Below, one piece after another: positions 48,710 through 59,989 of a stretch of DNA of 64,000 nucleotides; the first letter of the stretch is position 1, and every line of letters begins with the position of its first letter. A program made the translations under genes and the position numbers. Below the pieces are notes generated by a model. The model saw nothing but the letters and a program-made list of their open reading frames with translations, was not told the origin of the DNA and did no database searches. This DNA comes from Lophius americanus (lineage: Eukaryota > Chordata > Actinopteri > Lophiiformes > Lophiidae), in contig JBBDHG010000015.1 in the NCBI GenBank assembly GCA_037951165.1, forward strand, positions 62,001-126,000, written 5' to 3'.

Positions 48710-49310
48710 ATCAGTTGGGGATATTATTGGATCGTCATAGCTGCTTCTGCCGCCACAAAATAGTCGTGTTAACACCAATACTCAAAAACTATGTCATGGA
48801 TCGTTTTCAATTGCATATTTGTGAAACTAGGGGGAGCTTTAACTCAAAAAGTGTTCAGGCCATAATTTCTCGGTTGTTGGTCTGATATGGTCCCAATTTC
48901 ATGCATATGAATTGACTCGAGAATTTCTAACTTAAAAGTATTGCATTTTACTCTTATATTTCATATATTACTCAATACGAAATTTACAATAAATAATAAA
49001 TAAATCTATTGCATATGATTTAACTCTAGGAATTTTACCAGTATATAATATTTTATTCTAAAAGTCCATATTTTACTCTGTAGGGGGAGGAATTCTTTAT
49101 TATTATTATTATTATTTTTCAAAAAAACACTGTTTGTTGGACATAATTTACTAACTGTCAGATCTTTTACATATATCATATCATTTTCATATTTTTACCT
49201 AAGACAGGGAGCTTTTGTATGAAAAACAGTTTTTCAGACGAAACTTCGCAATTTTGAGGAGCTTGATAAGGGAGATCGCCTGTACAGAACATCGGCTTTG
49301 GGGGAATTAC
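48710..49310 (+). repeat. Family B repeat copy
   Basis: GGGGATATTATTGGATCGTC, GCCGCCACAAAATAGTCGTG, CATGGATCGTTTTCAATTGC, AACTAGGGGGAGCTTTAACT and GCCATAATTTCTCGGTTGTT. Two decayed modules follow, then GAGGAGCTTGATAAGGGAG. The 5' central segment with the GAAGAACTGGATTGATT motif is deleted. Confidence 0.75.
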
Positions 49311-50610
49311 TTGTTAGACAGATGTGGATTCCTCTTCTCTGTCACACAAAAAGTTCACAACTCCCATTTCCATGTCACAACTTTTCTTTTAAGGTTTAAT
49401 TTCAGTCATAAAAAACAGCCTCCCAGTGCTTGTGGCTAAGATCGAGGTCTTACTGTACTGATGTTTATTAGATGATGTTTAAGCTCAAAAAACTCAACAT
49501 AAAATGTCTAGATGTGTCAGACTCACCTTCCTGAACAGTCCACCCACTCTAAATGTATGTTATTTCTGCTAACGCTGTGCTATTACCGTTTTCCTTCTGG
49601 CCTCCTCCCGTTTGTTTGTAACTGTGACACGACTCCAAACACAGTGTTTATTTATTTATATGTGAAAACCGGGTGTTTTACAGGTTTCACATTGCCTGCA
49701 TGCTCCTGCGCCGTCAGTGGGGTTTGGGTGCGCTGTGTACAAACAAGAAAAACTCTGCTTTGGTATCAGTTTCTGTCCCCAGGGCCACATTGTCACATGA
49801 TCAACTGACCTGATTTATGCTGCAAAGATAATGTCTTGTTTCAGGGTTCAACTTAAGCTCAGCTCCGGCCCATGACATTGAGACATATCTTTGTATCTAT
49901 GGTAACAGCCTCCAGGCGCTGAATGGCTGCATGGAACATTTTCCCTTTGCTTCTGCATCATATTAGGCACCTTCCCACATTTACTCACCCATTCAGAGAG
50001 CACTCTGCAACACTTTCAAATGGCTACAACTGGCTGATTCTTGTCATAATGGTCTTCTTCTCACGGCTACTCTGTGGCGGCATGAAGTAGATTTGGATAA
50101 AGTTTTTTGTATATTTAGTTGTAAATAGTTGAATGGATCTTTAAGTCTGTAAACTATGAACCACCGAAACAACATTTATTCCCTTGCATCAACTATATAT
50201 ATTTTTATTTTTTTGTTCCGTTTCTTTGATAGACATTTATATTTATTAAAAAAAAGTATTTTACTGCACATAGCAACTACCAGCTTTAACACTTTAACTC
50301 TGGCAGGCAATAAGAAAAAAATATTTTAAAAAAATTACCAAAGCAAGCAATGTCTTCTTGCACAGAAGCATTAGTTTCATGGCTAGCTTTCAGCGTTATA
50401 GCTCTGGGTTTACGGAGGGTATTTGGTCAGAGTGAAAAATTTCCAATGAAAAACGAGCCTAGATAATGAAAGAGACCTAAATGCCTCAAAATGTTTTTAC
50501 TCAAACAGAAAAGGGAGAACACACGCCTCTAACCAGAGTCTCATGCGAGTAAACAAAACGTGGTTGTCATGCCAATGGGGTGTTAGTGTATAAATAGAAT
50601 GGGTGTTTGC
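49311..50610. other. No gene recognised
   Basis: Ordinary sequence with no recognised repeat. ORFs at 49215-49808 are unsupported. Confidence 0.4.
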
Positions 50611-50616
50611 TCTTCG

Positions 50617-50654
50617 GAGAGAGAGAGAGAGCGAGAGAGAGAGAGAGAGAGAGT
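50617..50654. repeat. (GA)n microsatellite
   Basis: About 38 bp of GA with one GCGA interruption. Confidence 0.95.
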
Positions 50655-50659
50655 ACTAG

Positions 50660-51445
50660 TACCAGACTGGATGTTTGTTTTACGCTTGGGTCTCCATCTG
50701 AATGTAATCAATATGCTTTCAAAAGCAACATGTTGCCTTCATTAATGATTACACACATATATAATCCGTATATTGATGTGTTCATGTAAAAAGAAAAAAA
50801 AGAAAAGTCTTTCTTTTCTTTTCTGTCTGTCCATCTGTAGCCCCAACATTATAACCGATAAATGGTATTAATGTTGCGTGATCGGTAAAAGCACGTGTCA
50901 TAATCCATCCAGGTCTCCTCAGAAACCACTGGAAAAATGAATTGAAATGTGTAAAGTAAAATCAAAGTGTTCATTGGACCTCTAAGGGTTTGCATCTCAT
51001 AATTGGCTTCTTCAGTTTGCTCCCGGGAAAGGTTATTAAGCACATTTGAACTCAAGGTTGACTTTCATATCAGTTTGCTCACATTCAACTACGGTACATC
51101 AGCACACATCGATTATTTCCAATATTGGTTAACTGCCCTGCTGACAGTGGAGAACTAAAGGGAAAACTAAATAACTTGAGGATGTCAACATTTAAGTGAG
51201 CCACTTTATATCAGCTGGCCTGTTTGCTGCTTCTCTGCAAGACTGCCATTAAAACTGATAGCAAATTAGTTTGTGGGAAATAACATTGGATTTGAATTGC
51301 ATTGCTGGTGATTAGGTTACAAGGCAGTGATAATGGAAATAGAGCAAACAAGAGTAATATTTATGTCAGAAAAAATCCTATTTTCTGCAGACGTGTAGAG
51401 TAAAATTAAAGAAGAAGGTGACAGTCTTTCCATCTTTGTTTGTCT
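50660..51445. other. Putative intron end, possibly conserved
   Basis: Sequence upstream of the exon at 51450. 51180-51330 is rich in ATTAG/TAAT motifs (GCAAATTAGTTTGTGGG, GGTGATTAGGTTAC). No recognised repeat. Confidence 0.35.
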
Positions 51446-51449
51446 CCAG

Positions 51450-51636
51450 GGAATGGTGACAGCGCCTTCACACAGACAGACGTGTACAAAGGGCGCAGGC
51501 ATCCAGAACACTTTCCTCCCATTGGTACACAGATCCATACTTCACAGCAGGAACAGCAGCCTCAGCTGGTTATCAGGTCTCAACTGAGCTCAGGCTCCAC
51601 CTACTCCGCTCAAGCAATCCTGCCTCCTCTGCTCAG
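51450..51636 (+). CDS. Internal coding exon of an unidentified gene
   Basis: A pyrimidine-rich acceptor (TTTGTTTGTCTCCAG, AG at 51448-51449) and a strong donor (CTCAG|GTAAGA at 51637) bound 187 nt. Only one of the three + frames stays open. It takes one base from the upstream exon and leaves two for the next (begins phase 1, ends phase 2). The product starts NGDSAFTQTDVYKGRRHPEH, continues FPPIGTQIHTSQQEQQPQ and ends AQAILPPLL. It is rich in Gln, Ser, Thr and Pro and looks disordered; no domain, signal peptide or membrane segment is visible. I do not recognise the gene. An ATG at 51453 lies in a different frame that stops after 44 codons. It could be exon 2 or later of the gene starting near 19 kb. 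Confidence 0.65.
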
Positions 51637-51814
51637 GTAAGACAAGAAGCAAAAAGATGAGCAACCATAAAAGATGTATTTGATTTTAGCAAGACCTCTA
51701 AAGCTAAGCTAATATCAAATCCATCTGCTGATAGAAAGTATTAATGAATTTAATTGAATGAATTGAACTTTTTGGTTTGAAATCTCCTGAAATGTAATCA
51801 GTGAATTTATATAT

Positions 51815-52400
51815 ACCTGAAATATATATACCCATGGATCATCTTCATCTTTTACACCCGCTCACCTTAGTGTGAAGAAGAACTGGAGTGATTTTCGGAA
51901 AGATCAGTTGTAAATTTCGGACACTATGGGGGAGCTTTTTCTCCAAGGCATAATTTCTCAAACATTGGTCCGATTTTGTCCAAATTTGGTGTATATGAAA
52001 CACGGGATGGTCTATCTTATAAACATCGTGTTTTACTTCAATATTTCATTTTACTCATTAGGGGGGGTTACGGAAAAAAGTTTCTTACCGACATTACTTA
52101 ACTAAAAACTAAATAACTGTTGGTCCAATCTAGTCCAAATTCAATGCATCTGATTAAACTCAATGAGCTTCATCTTGTTCAGCTATTTTACTCCAAAAGT
52201 TCACATTTTACTCAATAGGGGGGACAATTTTTTTAGAAACGAAAAACACTGTTTTCCACACACATCTCAAAAACGATGTCATGGATTGTTTTCAAATTTC
52301 CGACCAGTGTAGACTTTAGTTAGAGGAAGAATTGGATTGATTGTGGGAAACATTTGACATGTATTTCTGACTTTAGGGGGAGCTTTTTGTTTTCATTAAA
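51815..52400 (+). repeat. Family B, two copies in tandem
   Basis: Copy a (about 51815-52250) holds GTGTGAAGAAGAACTGGAGT, ACACTATGGGGGAGC, GGCATAATTTCTCAAACATT and two modules each closed by ATTAGGGGGG or AATAGGGGGG. Copy b restarts at 52255 with ATCTCAAAAACGATGTCATG, GAGGAAGAATTGGATTGATT and CTTTAGGGGGAGC. The restart within the repeat suggests an insertion next to, or a duplication of, the unit. Confidence 0.75.
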
Positions 52401-52674
52401 TCCTCTCATTAGTTGCCTCTGCTCAGTTTGAGAGGTGAAACAACATGAGAGGATATCCTGAGGCTGTCTGCAGAAATACTGTTACAAATCTCTCTTCAAA
52501 TATTATTAAAATGCTCCAACTGTGTGTTAGTTTGCTTTCATGTAAATGAATAATAGGTTATGGAATATTCACATTCGGGCTATTATTACTCTGTTATTCA
52601 AGAGAGAAGATTGTTTCTTCAGGCTGTAGCTCAATATTTTTTTAAAACCTAAAATCATCAGCTCAGGATAACCC

Positions 52675-52787
52675 TGTCACCTGTGCACCATTTGTCCTTC
52701 TTAGACCGCTGTGGGAGGTTCTAACCATTGCAGATCACTGCCATTATCTGTCAGGGGTTATAATGTTATGGCTGATCAGGGTGTATA
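52675..52787 (-). mobile_element. Tc1-like terminal remnant
   Basis: GGTTATAATGTTATGGCTGA (52755-52774), then TCAGGGTG, is the terminal inverted repeat motif of a common fish Tc1/mariner family. The preceding ACCATTTGTCCTTCTTAGAC looks like internal sequence of the same element brought close by deletion. Confidence 0.65.
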
Positions 52788-52789
52788 TG

Positions 52790-53315
52790 TTTTATGTGTT
52801 TATGTGGTCAGTCCTTTTATCGTCCTCTCCCCAGCAGTGTGTCGAAGCACCAGTTCTCTCCTCTGAGAGAGAATAGAGAGGCTTACAGTGAGTAGACTTG
52901 AAGCTGGCTCTCATTGAACTCCTCTCTTCTGTCCTAAGACTGGGACCAGTATCACATCTCATGCATCCTGCTGCTGACTCTGCTGAGTGTCTCCTTATGA
53001 AGTGTTTTTTTTATCCAAATATATCAAGATAGAAATACACACAACCACAACCAAAATGGCAACATTTTCCTCATAATTTTCACTGAACACTTTCAGATGT
53101 TTAAGTGTTTGTACAATAAAGTCCCCAAGACAGTCTTTGCAGTCTCACCCCAGTCCAGCATTGAACCCATTGACTTTTCACTCAACCGTTTCAAGTTTTT
53201 AACCTTTCAGCAATGTAGAGTTATGTTTACTCAGAGATTAAGTAAGACTTCAAGTGCTCGGGGACTTGCTTCATGACAAATAAACACGTTTTGAAATGCA
53301 TAGTAATGTCATTAT
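52790..53315. other. No gene recognised
   Basis: Ordinary sequence between Tc1 and family B remnants. Confidence 0.4.
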
Positions 53316-53316
53316 T

Positions 53317-54006
53317 CTATCCTTGAAAAGTCAGGCATATTATGGAATAATCATCGCCGCCGGGTCCGCAGATCTTTCCTGTTAACCTGACAACTCAAAA
53401 ACTGACTCATGGATTTTTTTTTTTACCAATAACCTTAATGTGAGGAAGAACTGGATTGATTTTGGGAAAGGTCAGTAACATAATTCGGAAAAGTTCTTGG
53501 TCCGTAATTTCTCAAATGTTGATCTGATTCTGGTCTAATAATGCATATTTAAGTCACAAGGAAGATTTTGTTTTACAAAAAAACTAATATTTGGGATATA
53601 ATTGCTTAACCGCTGGTCCGATTTACTACAAATTCAGGGAATTTAAATTGAATTTGAATCTTGTATACATCGTATTTTACTTTCATAGTTCATATTTTAC
53701 TAATGAGAGGTATTTTACAAATGTTTTTTGAACATAGCTTCCTAACACTTTGCCGGATTTAATCCAAAATGAATCGCCTAAAGAAGATCAATCGATTAGC
53801 TATTAGCTATATAAAATATTTCATTGAATAGTTTATATTTTGCTCACTAGGGGCAACTGTTTTTATGAAAAACACTGTTTTTTAGACAAACTTCACATTT
53901 AATTTTGAGGAGTTCAAACGGGGGGATTACATATACAACGCAGAGGATTGGGGGCTTTCCAGAGATATACCCTTGCTTTTGGGGATGACAATACAGTCCT
54001 AGTTAA
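53317..54006 (+). repeat. Family B repeat, near full-length copy
   Basis: Starts TATCCTTGAAAAGTCAGGCA, then TCATCGCCGCCGGGTCCGC, GTGAGGAAGAACTGGATTGA and TTTTGGGAAAGGTCAG. Modules with GGTCCGATTTACTAC and CCGGATTTAATCC follow, then CACTAGGGGCAAC. It ends TTTGAGGAGTTCAAACGGGG, GGATTGGGGGC and GATATACCCTTGC. Confidence 0.8.
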
Positions 54007-54175
54007 TGTAGCATTTTGTCATATGACGTTTGATATAACGTCACCAAAATTTACCTCTGGGTAATATTTCACGCAAAGCTGTCCATTAGATTTTACATAA
54101 TCTTGCTAACAAACAGACAAACCAAGACAAAAACTTAAAGGATATATTCCCATAAAAATGCATGAACATTGTGTT

Positions 54176-54358
54176 TCTCTACAGCTTCACCCTCCTCTGC
54201 CCCCATCTCCATCTATCGTCCTTTCTTTCCCCATCACTCACTCCTTCTCCCTGCTGTTTTCCCCCCTCTTCTCTTTTGTTTGCTGTCGACAGTTGTCTGT
54301 CTCCGAGCAGAAATCTTCAGAAATAAACAGATGGAAGGCTGACAGTCTTGACGCCTAA
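54176..54358 (+). other. Long polypyrimidine tract and candidate splice acceptor
   Basis: 54180-54290 is almost entirely C/T and ends in GCTGTCGACAG, a plausible acceptor with exon start at 54293. Joined to the phase-2 donor at 51636 the frame runs 11 codons and then stops (TAA). In phase 0 it gives LSVSEQKSSEINRWKADSLD and a stop after one more residue. It could be a terminal or alternative exon, but no other evidence supports it. Confidence 0.25.
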
Positions 54359-54359
54359 A

Positions 54360-55180
54360 CAATCATGCTAGGCAGCAAGTCTAGGCGATCAACATGCGCT
54401 CATAAAGCGGCTGCAGTCAGGGAAAACATACAGAATGTCAGTCATCTAGATAGAGCATGGAACTATTTTTGTCAAGCTGCCAGCTGAGGAAGAGGAGTCT
54501 GAATTGGATTTGCCATGTGTACTGAGGTGTTTGACTTATATCACCTTCCTTATTCAGCATTGAATATGAGAACAACACTGTGCTGCTACACAGCTGACAT
54601 TAAAAGTCATGAAATATTCGCTTCTTATGAATGTAATTATAGTGAAGGTTTCTCCGTGACTGCTCAAAGTCATGCGTTCTCATTCAAACCCATCTTGAAT
54701 GTACTTTAGTTTGAAAATATAATTATTTTGCACAGACTCGACATTTGACATTTGTTATAAAACAATTTTTATGAGACTTTCTTCTAACAATGACTGTACT
54801 TTTGAGAATCGTATAATGGTGTTGCTGTTGTTGACTCTTCCAATGTCAACAATTAAATCTCAAGACAAAACTCTCAAGGTAGAAGATAAAATGTTACTGC
54901 GAGTCAGAACTCTGCTGCAAATCACCATGTTTGACAGTGAGATGCTATTGGATTGAGTTTGCTTAATTCCTCTGGACAAGATGGAATCAGATGATCCGCT
55001 TCGGCGACCCTCAAAGGTTACGACTGATAGATGAAGTAAAAGACTGTACATGCATATTGCACTTATTGCACTTGTTACAGTGTTGCACATATTTTCACCA
55101 CTGTACACCAATCTGCCATTACAATATAAGCACTGAAAGCTGAAGTCGGAGTTACGTCTTGTAACATGTTGTCCTTGAAG
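54360..55180. other. No gene recognised
   Basis: Ordinary sequence. ORFs at 54515-55111 are unsupported. Confidence 0.4.
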
Positions 55181-55184
55181 ATGA

Positions 55185-55400
55185 TGTTTTGGAATAAAGA
55201 AAAATGGGGAAGCATAAGGATGTGAGTGACTTGACGGGGTTCAATTTCTGACGACTGGATGACTGGATAGGAGCATCTCTAGAGCTGCAGGTGTTGTTGG
55301 CTGGTCCCATTCTGTAGTGGTCAGTACCTCCCAAAGTGCTCAAAGGGAGGACAACAGGGGAACCAGCTACAGGTCATGGGACGCCCAACAGAGGGGCCAC
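55185..55400 (+). pseudogene. Tc1-like transposase N-terminal remnant
   Basis: AAAAATGGGGAAGCATAAGG, GTGAGTGACTTGACGGGG, GACTGGATAGGAGCATCTCT, TGTAGTGGTCAGTACCTCCC and GGTCATGGGACGCCCAAC follow the 5' coding region of a fish Tc1-like transposase (start codon, helix-turn-helix region, GRP-like linker). Frameshifts are present and no catalytic domain follows. Confidence 0.7.
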
Positions 55401-56970
55401 TCTAGCACACCTGAAAAATAAAACCTGAAACACCTGTATGAAAAATTCTCCATGTTGACTCTGATAAAGGTGCATTGCAGAGATGGATTATGGCTGCAAT
55501 TCTGCTTTATTGGAGCCTACAGGTAAATGCGGGGTCAGGGGGTGGGACTTAAACCCATACTGCAATACTTGCACAGGGCAGCAGAGGCATTCACAGCTGG
55601 AGGGACACATGAGAAGTCCAAGCATCTAAAATGGATCCTAGATTTATTGTGCGTTTATGGCCATTCAAGAACATGTTAGTAGGTGTGCAGCACTGCAGGT
55701 GGAGGTGACTCTCTGAACCGAGGTGCAGGCATATCGCTCAACATACAGTATAGATAGAATATTGATTGGTTGATAGAATATCTATATCTATCTATTTGTA
55801 TTTTTTTTAGTTCACTTTTACTCTCATTATCTTCTCGTTGTATATTTATATTTTAGTGTTTTCCCCTTAGTTCTGAATGGATTTTTTAATCCTTCATAGT
55901 TAGTGTTTTTCCCCCCTCTAGTTTATACTCTTGTATATTGTATATTTTTGTAGTGTGGTGTTTATTGACTGTAAAATGTATGTGTGTTTCAACCCGCTTC
56001 TGTGAGGAGTAAGCATAAAGAAAATAAATATAGTATATCTACTGTAAGTCTTAAGTATTCAGCTAAACCAATATTAAGGCTAAGCTGTACATTTAATCAT
56101 GTCTTTAAATTTTCCTGCCTAGAAAAAAAAGAAGAGATATCATGGTGACTCTAAAGAAAAAAAAAGTAATTTGGTACTAATCACAGACTTAATTAATTCC
56201 AATTGATTAATTATGCAGTAAGGTAAACATACAAAAATGTCATATTTTTTCACAAAATGTTATGCATTCCTATTTATATGGAGCTAAAATATATTTTTCT
56301 ATATTTATTTATTCATTATAATTATTCAGCAGTTTATTGCAGAGTCAGTAAAACGACCCTCCAAGCCACACTTAACTGTGGCGATGCAGAGAGTCAACAG
56401 AATACTGCAAGACAGATCTGTGGTAGTTAATATGCCGAGAGAAAAAGTAGCCATTCTGGTTTATATCAACTCTTTTATGTGATCAATTTTCCGTTTTACT
56501 TTTTATATGACATTAATTCTTTTCAGTAATGGATTTTTCCTTTCATTTGAAACTAAAAGGTTCACTCCCACTCTCTCCTGCTTAGACTCAATGCAGCCTG
56601 AAGCAACGGCTCACAGTAATCTCAAAGATGTCAAATAACCAATTAACCCAGCAATAGTCTCTAATAAAGCTTGACGGGAACCTTAAGATGCCCAGAAGTG
56701 CCAAAAGAGCACCGGTCCACATTCTCAGTCTACAGTCGACTGAATCAGTGGCTGTTGTTCAACAATAGACCAATAGATCACCACAGGATAAAAGCAAACA
56801 TTTATCAGGTTTGTTTAGGAAGGGGGCTCAAACAACCATGATTGAGTTCATCCTATGAAAGGATAGCATGAAAGCATGCTACACAAAGAGGGCATTTCAT
56901 TTTAAATTCACATAACGTTCTTTAATGAGAGGGTGAAATTACAGAAGAGGATTAGGGCCACATGTGGCAA
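55401..56970. other. No gene recognised
   Basis: 55730-56040 is AT-rich with GATAGAATATCTATATCTAT-type simple sequence. The remainder has no recognised feature. Confidence 0.4.
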
Positions 56971-56976
56971 TTTGAA

Positions 56977-57150
56977 AGTCTTCTGACTTTAAACTTAGAA
57001 TAAAAAAAAATAAAATCATACAGCGATATTTTGAAAATAAAGTCAAATTCTGCCAGAATACTGAGATTACAGTCAGAATTTGAAGTTTAAAGTCAGAAGA
57101 CTGAGATTAAAGTCAGAATTCCAAAAAATATCACACCGCCATATTCTCAG
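56977..57150. repeat. 'agtcagaatt' repeat with a 19-bp inverted pair
   Basis: AGTCTTCTGACTTTAAACT (56977-56995) is exactly inverted at 57084-57102. The interior contains GATATTTTGAAAATAAAGTC, AAATTCTGCCAGAATACTGA and GATTAAAGTCAGAATTC, nearly identical to 62039-62140. Confidence 0.85.
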
Positions 57151-57164
57151 AATTCTGATTTAAA

Positions 57165-57480
57165 ACTTTTTAAGCCATAATTTCGTTGGTCCAATATAAT
57201 CCAAATTTGGTGCATATGATTCAATCTTATATTCATCACATTTGACTCTAATTGTTCATATTTTACTCAGTAGAGTGGCTTTTTGGCAAAATACACTTTT
57301 TTTGGAACATCATTTTTTATCTGTTGTTCCAATTTAGTCCAATTTAACTCATACGAACTGCCTCAAGGCGATCTTATTGTCATAGTTTACTGTAATGGTT
57401 CATCTTTCACTCACTTTATTTTCCAGTATTTTTTTTTGGACGATAGCGTCGGCCTAGTTTCACTGTTGTTTTGGTCAGTG
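57165..57480 (+). repeat. Family B repeat, internal modules
   Basis: TTTTAAGCCATAATTTCGTT, GGTCCAATATAATCCAAATT, TGGTGCATATGATTCAATCT and TTCATATTTTACTCAGTAGA, then a second module with TTGTTCCAATTTAGTCC. Both family ends are missing. Confidence 0.7.
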
Positions 57481-58095
57481 TAAATAAGCAAAGGCGGCGT
57501 AGAGATGAGGCTCAACTGTCTCATTAGTCTGTGAGGGCGGTATTAAGAAAAGACATGAAAAAAGAAAGACAGTTAATGAATGCATTAATAAATGAATTAG
57601 GTTGTGTAATATAATACATTTAAATATGATAAATTAAATAGCCCAGTGAATAACCAAATTTAAAAAAAAATCTATAATAAAAAATATCAACAACAACAAA
57701 GCAAAAATAAAAAACAGTCACTTTGCATCACATGTCCAAAAGGGAATGGGAAGAAATATAAACTTATCTTATACCCCAAACTTTTCTCGATAATGACACA
57801 ATGTGTGGGTTATTGGAATGGACCAAAATAATTTGCACCTTGATATAAGAAACAAGGTTCTGGTCACAGACAAGGATGATATTTTAATAATAATAATAAT
57901 AATAATAACACATTTAATTTATAATTGAATCAAGATTTGATCAACAACTCTCTTTTTCCTTCCCTGTCTTATTTTGGCTTTTTCCTCGTCCTGCCCTTCC
58001 AGCATCACCAACTTCCCTTTAGCTTGTCCCCCAGCCTCGCATTTGTCTTTACAGTTATGCCACCTGTCTCCAAAAACATGCTTGCTGTCATAAAC
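57481..58095. other. No gene recognised; (TAA)8 inside
   Basis: AT-rich, with a TAA trinucleotide array at 57885-57908. Confidence 0.6.
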
Positions 58096-58097
58096 AC

Positions 58098-58115
58098 AAC
58101 ACACACACACTCATG

Positions 58116-58148
<33 letters not shown>

Positions 58149-58166
58149 ACGCACACACACACACAC
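58098..58166. repeat. (CA)n microsatellite, interrupted
   Basis: About 69 bp of CA with TCATG, TC and CG interruptions. Confidence 0.95.
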
Positions 58167-58169
58167 TGC

Positions 58170-58820
58170 GCACTAAGCATTCAGTTAATTATATTGCTGG
58201 TGAGTTCATCCAAACTGTTATTATTTTGAGTTATTAAGTCAAAAAGAAAGAAATGGGGAGGAGGTGAATGGAATGAATTAGTGAGACTTATCCTCGGTTC
58301 TGTAAGGGGAGATCTGACCTCTGTCTTTATATCGGGCCGGCACTAGATAATGCAACGACAGAATTTATAATTTATAATGTCTCAGCTAAGGTCCTTCAGA
58401 TTTTAATATCATATCATGCCTCCTTTGTAAAGACATTTAATAAGAGGTTTTCTTGAAGGTCCACGTCTGGGTCAGCCTGAATACAGTAAAATACCTGAGA
58501 GTCTGGCTGTAAACACTGAGCTGGCATTGAATGTGCCTTAATGTATCTGAAAAAATACACAGGACCTTCAAGCGGAGCAAAACGGAACCATACTGCATTA
58601 ATGATTGCATCAGAAACAATGAAGCCTAATTCATTCAAATGCCTATCTATTTTCTTTGCTTTTAATTGTAGTTTTAGTTGAATTGATTCTAATTATTTCT
58701 AAATAATCAACGTATGTAGTCATGGTTGGACTTTTTTTTTTTTTAGATTGTTTCTGCTCTATTTTCAAGGTTCCATTCGCATGTATTATATTTATTTCCT
58801 GGGAAACTTGCTGTTTTTGT
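58170..58820. other. No gene recognised
   Basis: Ordinary sequence with a poly-T run near 58733-58744. Confidence 0.45.
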
Positions 58821-58824
58821 AGAA

Positions 58825-59116
58825 TTGCCGTAGAACATTCATGTTAACGCGATAACTCAAAAACGGATCACGATATACACAAGATATATTTTATTCTAAT
58901 AATTCGGATTTTACCCACTAGGGGGCGCTTTTTTAGTCCAAATTGGGTCCATATGAATCGACTCAAGGAGATTTTTGTTATTTATTTTTTTTACGAAAAA
59001 CAGTTTTTCAAACAAATAGATTTCAACTATGGGGCATTGCTTGTACAATGCATAGGATTGTGGGCTTTTCGGGAATATACCCTTGCTGTCGGGAACAACA
59101 ACGTACGCCTGGTTGG
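58825..59116 (+). repeat. Family B repeat, internally deleted copy
   Basis: GTTAACGCGATAACTCAAAA, CCCACTAGGGGGCGCTTTTT, TCCATATGAATCGACTCAAG, GGGCATTGCTTGTACAATGC and the best-preserved 3' end: GGCTTTTCGGGAATATACCC then TTGCTGTCGGGAACAACAAC. Confidence 0.8.
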
Positions 59117-59269
59117 TTTTACACAGTAATGGGAGAAAGTGTTGGGCCCCATCCTGGTTACTTCTACTTTTCGTGAATCTATTACTAAATAGTTTTGTTT
59201 TTCTTCAAACCAAATTTAAAATAAAACAATGGAAACATGAGTAAATGCAAAATATAAGTTTTTAAATGA

Positions 59270-59985
59270 CCACTGTTTTGATTTAACCAAAAAGGAAGGG
59301 GAACCAAGGGGAACCAAAAAGGAAGGGGAATAGCAACTGGTTCTGTGTGAATAAGTATTTAACCCTTTCTAACCCTTTCTGCAGAAACTAAATCCAGAAA
59401 CTAACACATTGCATTAATAAATTAAATAGTTGAGGCTGCAGGAGAGACCCAGGCCTGGTCACTACCAGCTCTCTCCAATTACATCATCACTTACATTTTT
59501 AGAACCATGAATATTTTACGATGGCTGGAGTTGGTAGTACGATTTCCTCACAGCAAGGTGTTTAGGGAGGTAGCAGAGTTCTGGGTTTCAGATACAACAC
59601 AGTCTCACAGGGATTTGTTGTAAAGCTGTCTACAGTTGGGACAAATGTCCTACTATAGTGCTCGGTCTTACACGGTTGGTGACGCGGTGCTATGTTGTAA
59701 TCAACCAAAACATGAAATGAGTATAGAAAGAAAGAAAAATGGTGGCACTAACAAACAAAATAAACAGCCGTACCAGTAGATTGATCTCAGTTTCACCAAT
59801 ATGTCTTTATTCCAACTCCATGCTAACGTTTCGACTCTCACGCCTTTTTCTGAGCAAGGTGAAGATATTGGGGAGATCAAACAATTTCTTAACAAGTGAT
59901 ACACAATTGGCCTTTGATGTCACTGTGTGAGAAAAAAATGATCCAGGGATCAAAAGATAAAAGTAAATCGAGATTGGGTAATATA
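59270..59985. repeat. Mixed transposon debris
   Basis: GGGGAACCAAAAAGGAAGGG occurs twice in part (59289-59330). GTATTTAACCCTTTCTAACC and GGAGAGACCCAGGCCTGGTC followed by ACTACCAGCTCTCTCC look like untranslated parts of a Tc1-type element. 59772-59870 (TCTTTATTCCAACTCCATGC, TAACGTTTCGACTC, TTTTTCTGAGCAAGGTGAAG) resembles a repeat I loosely associate with Penelope-like elements. Confidence 0.45.
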
Positions 59986-59989
59986 AGAG

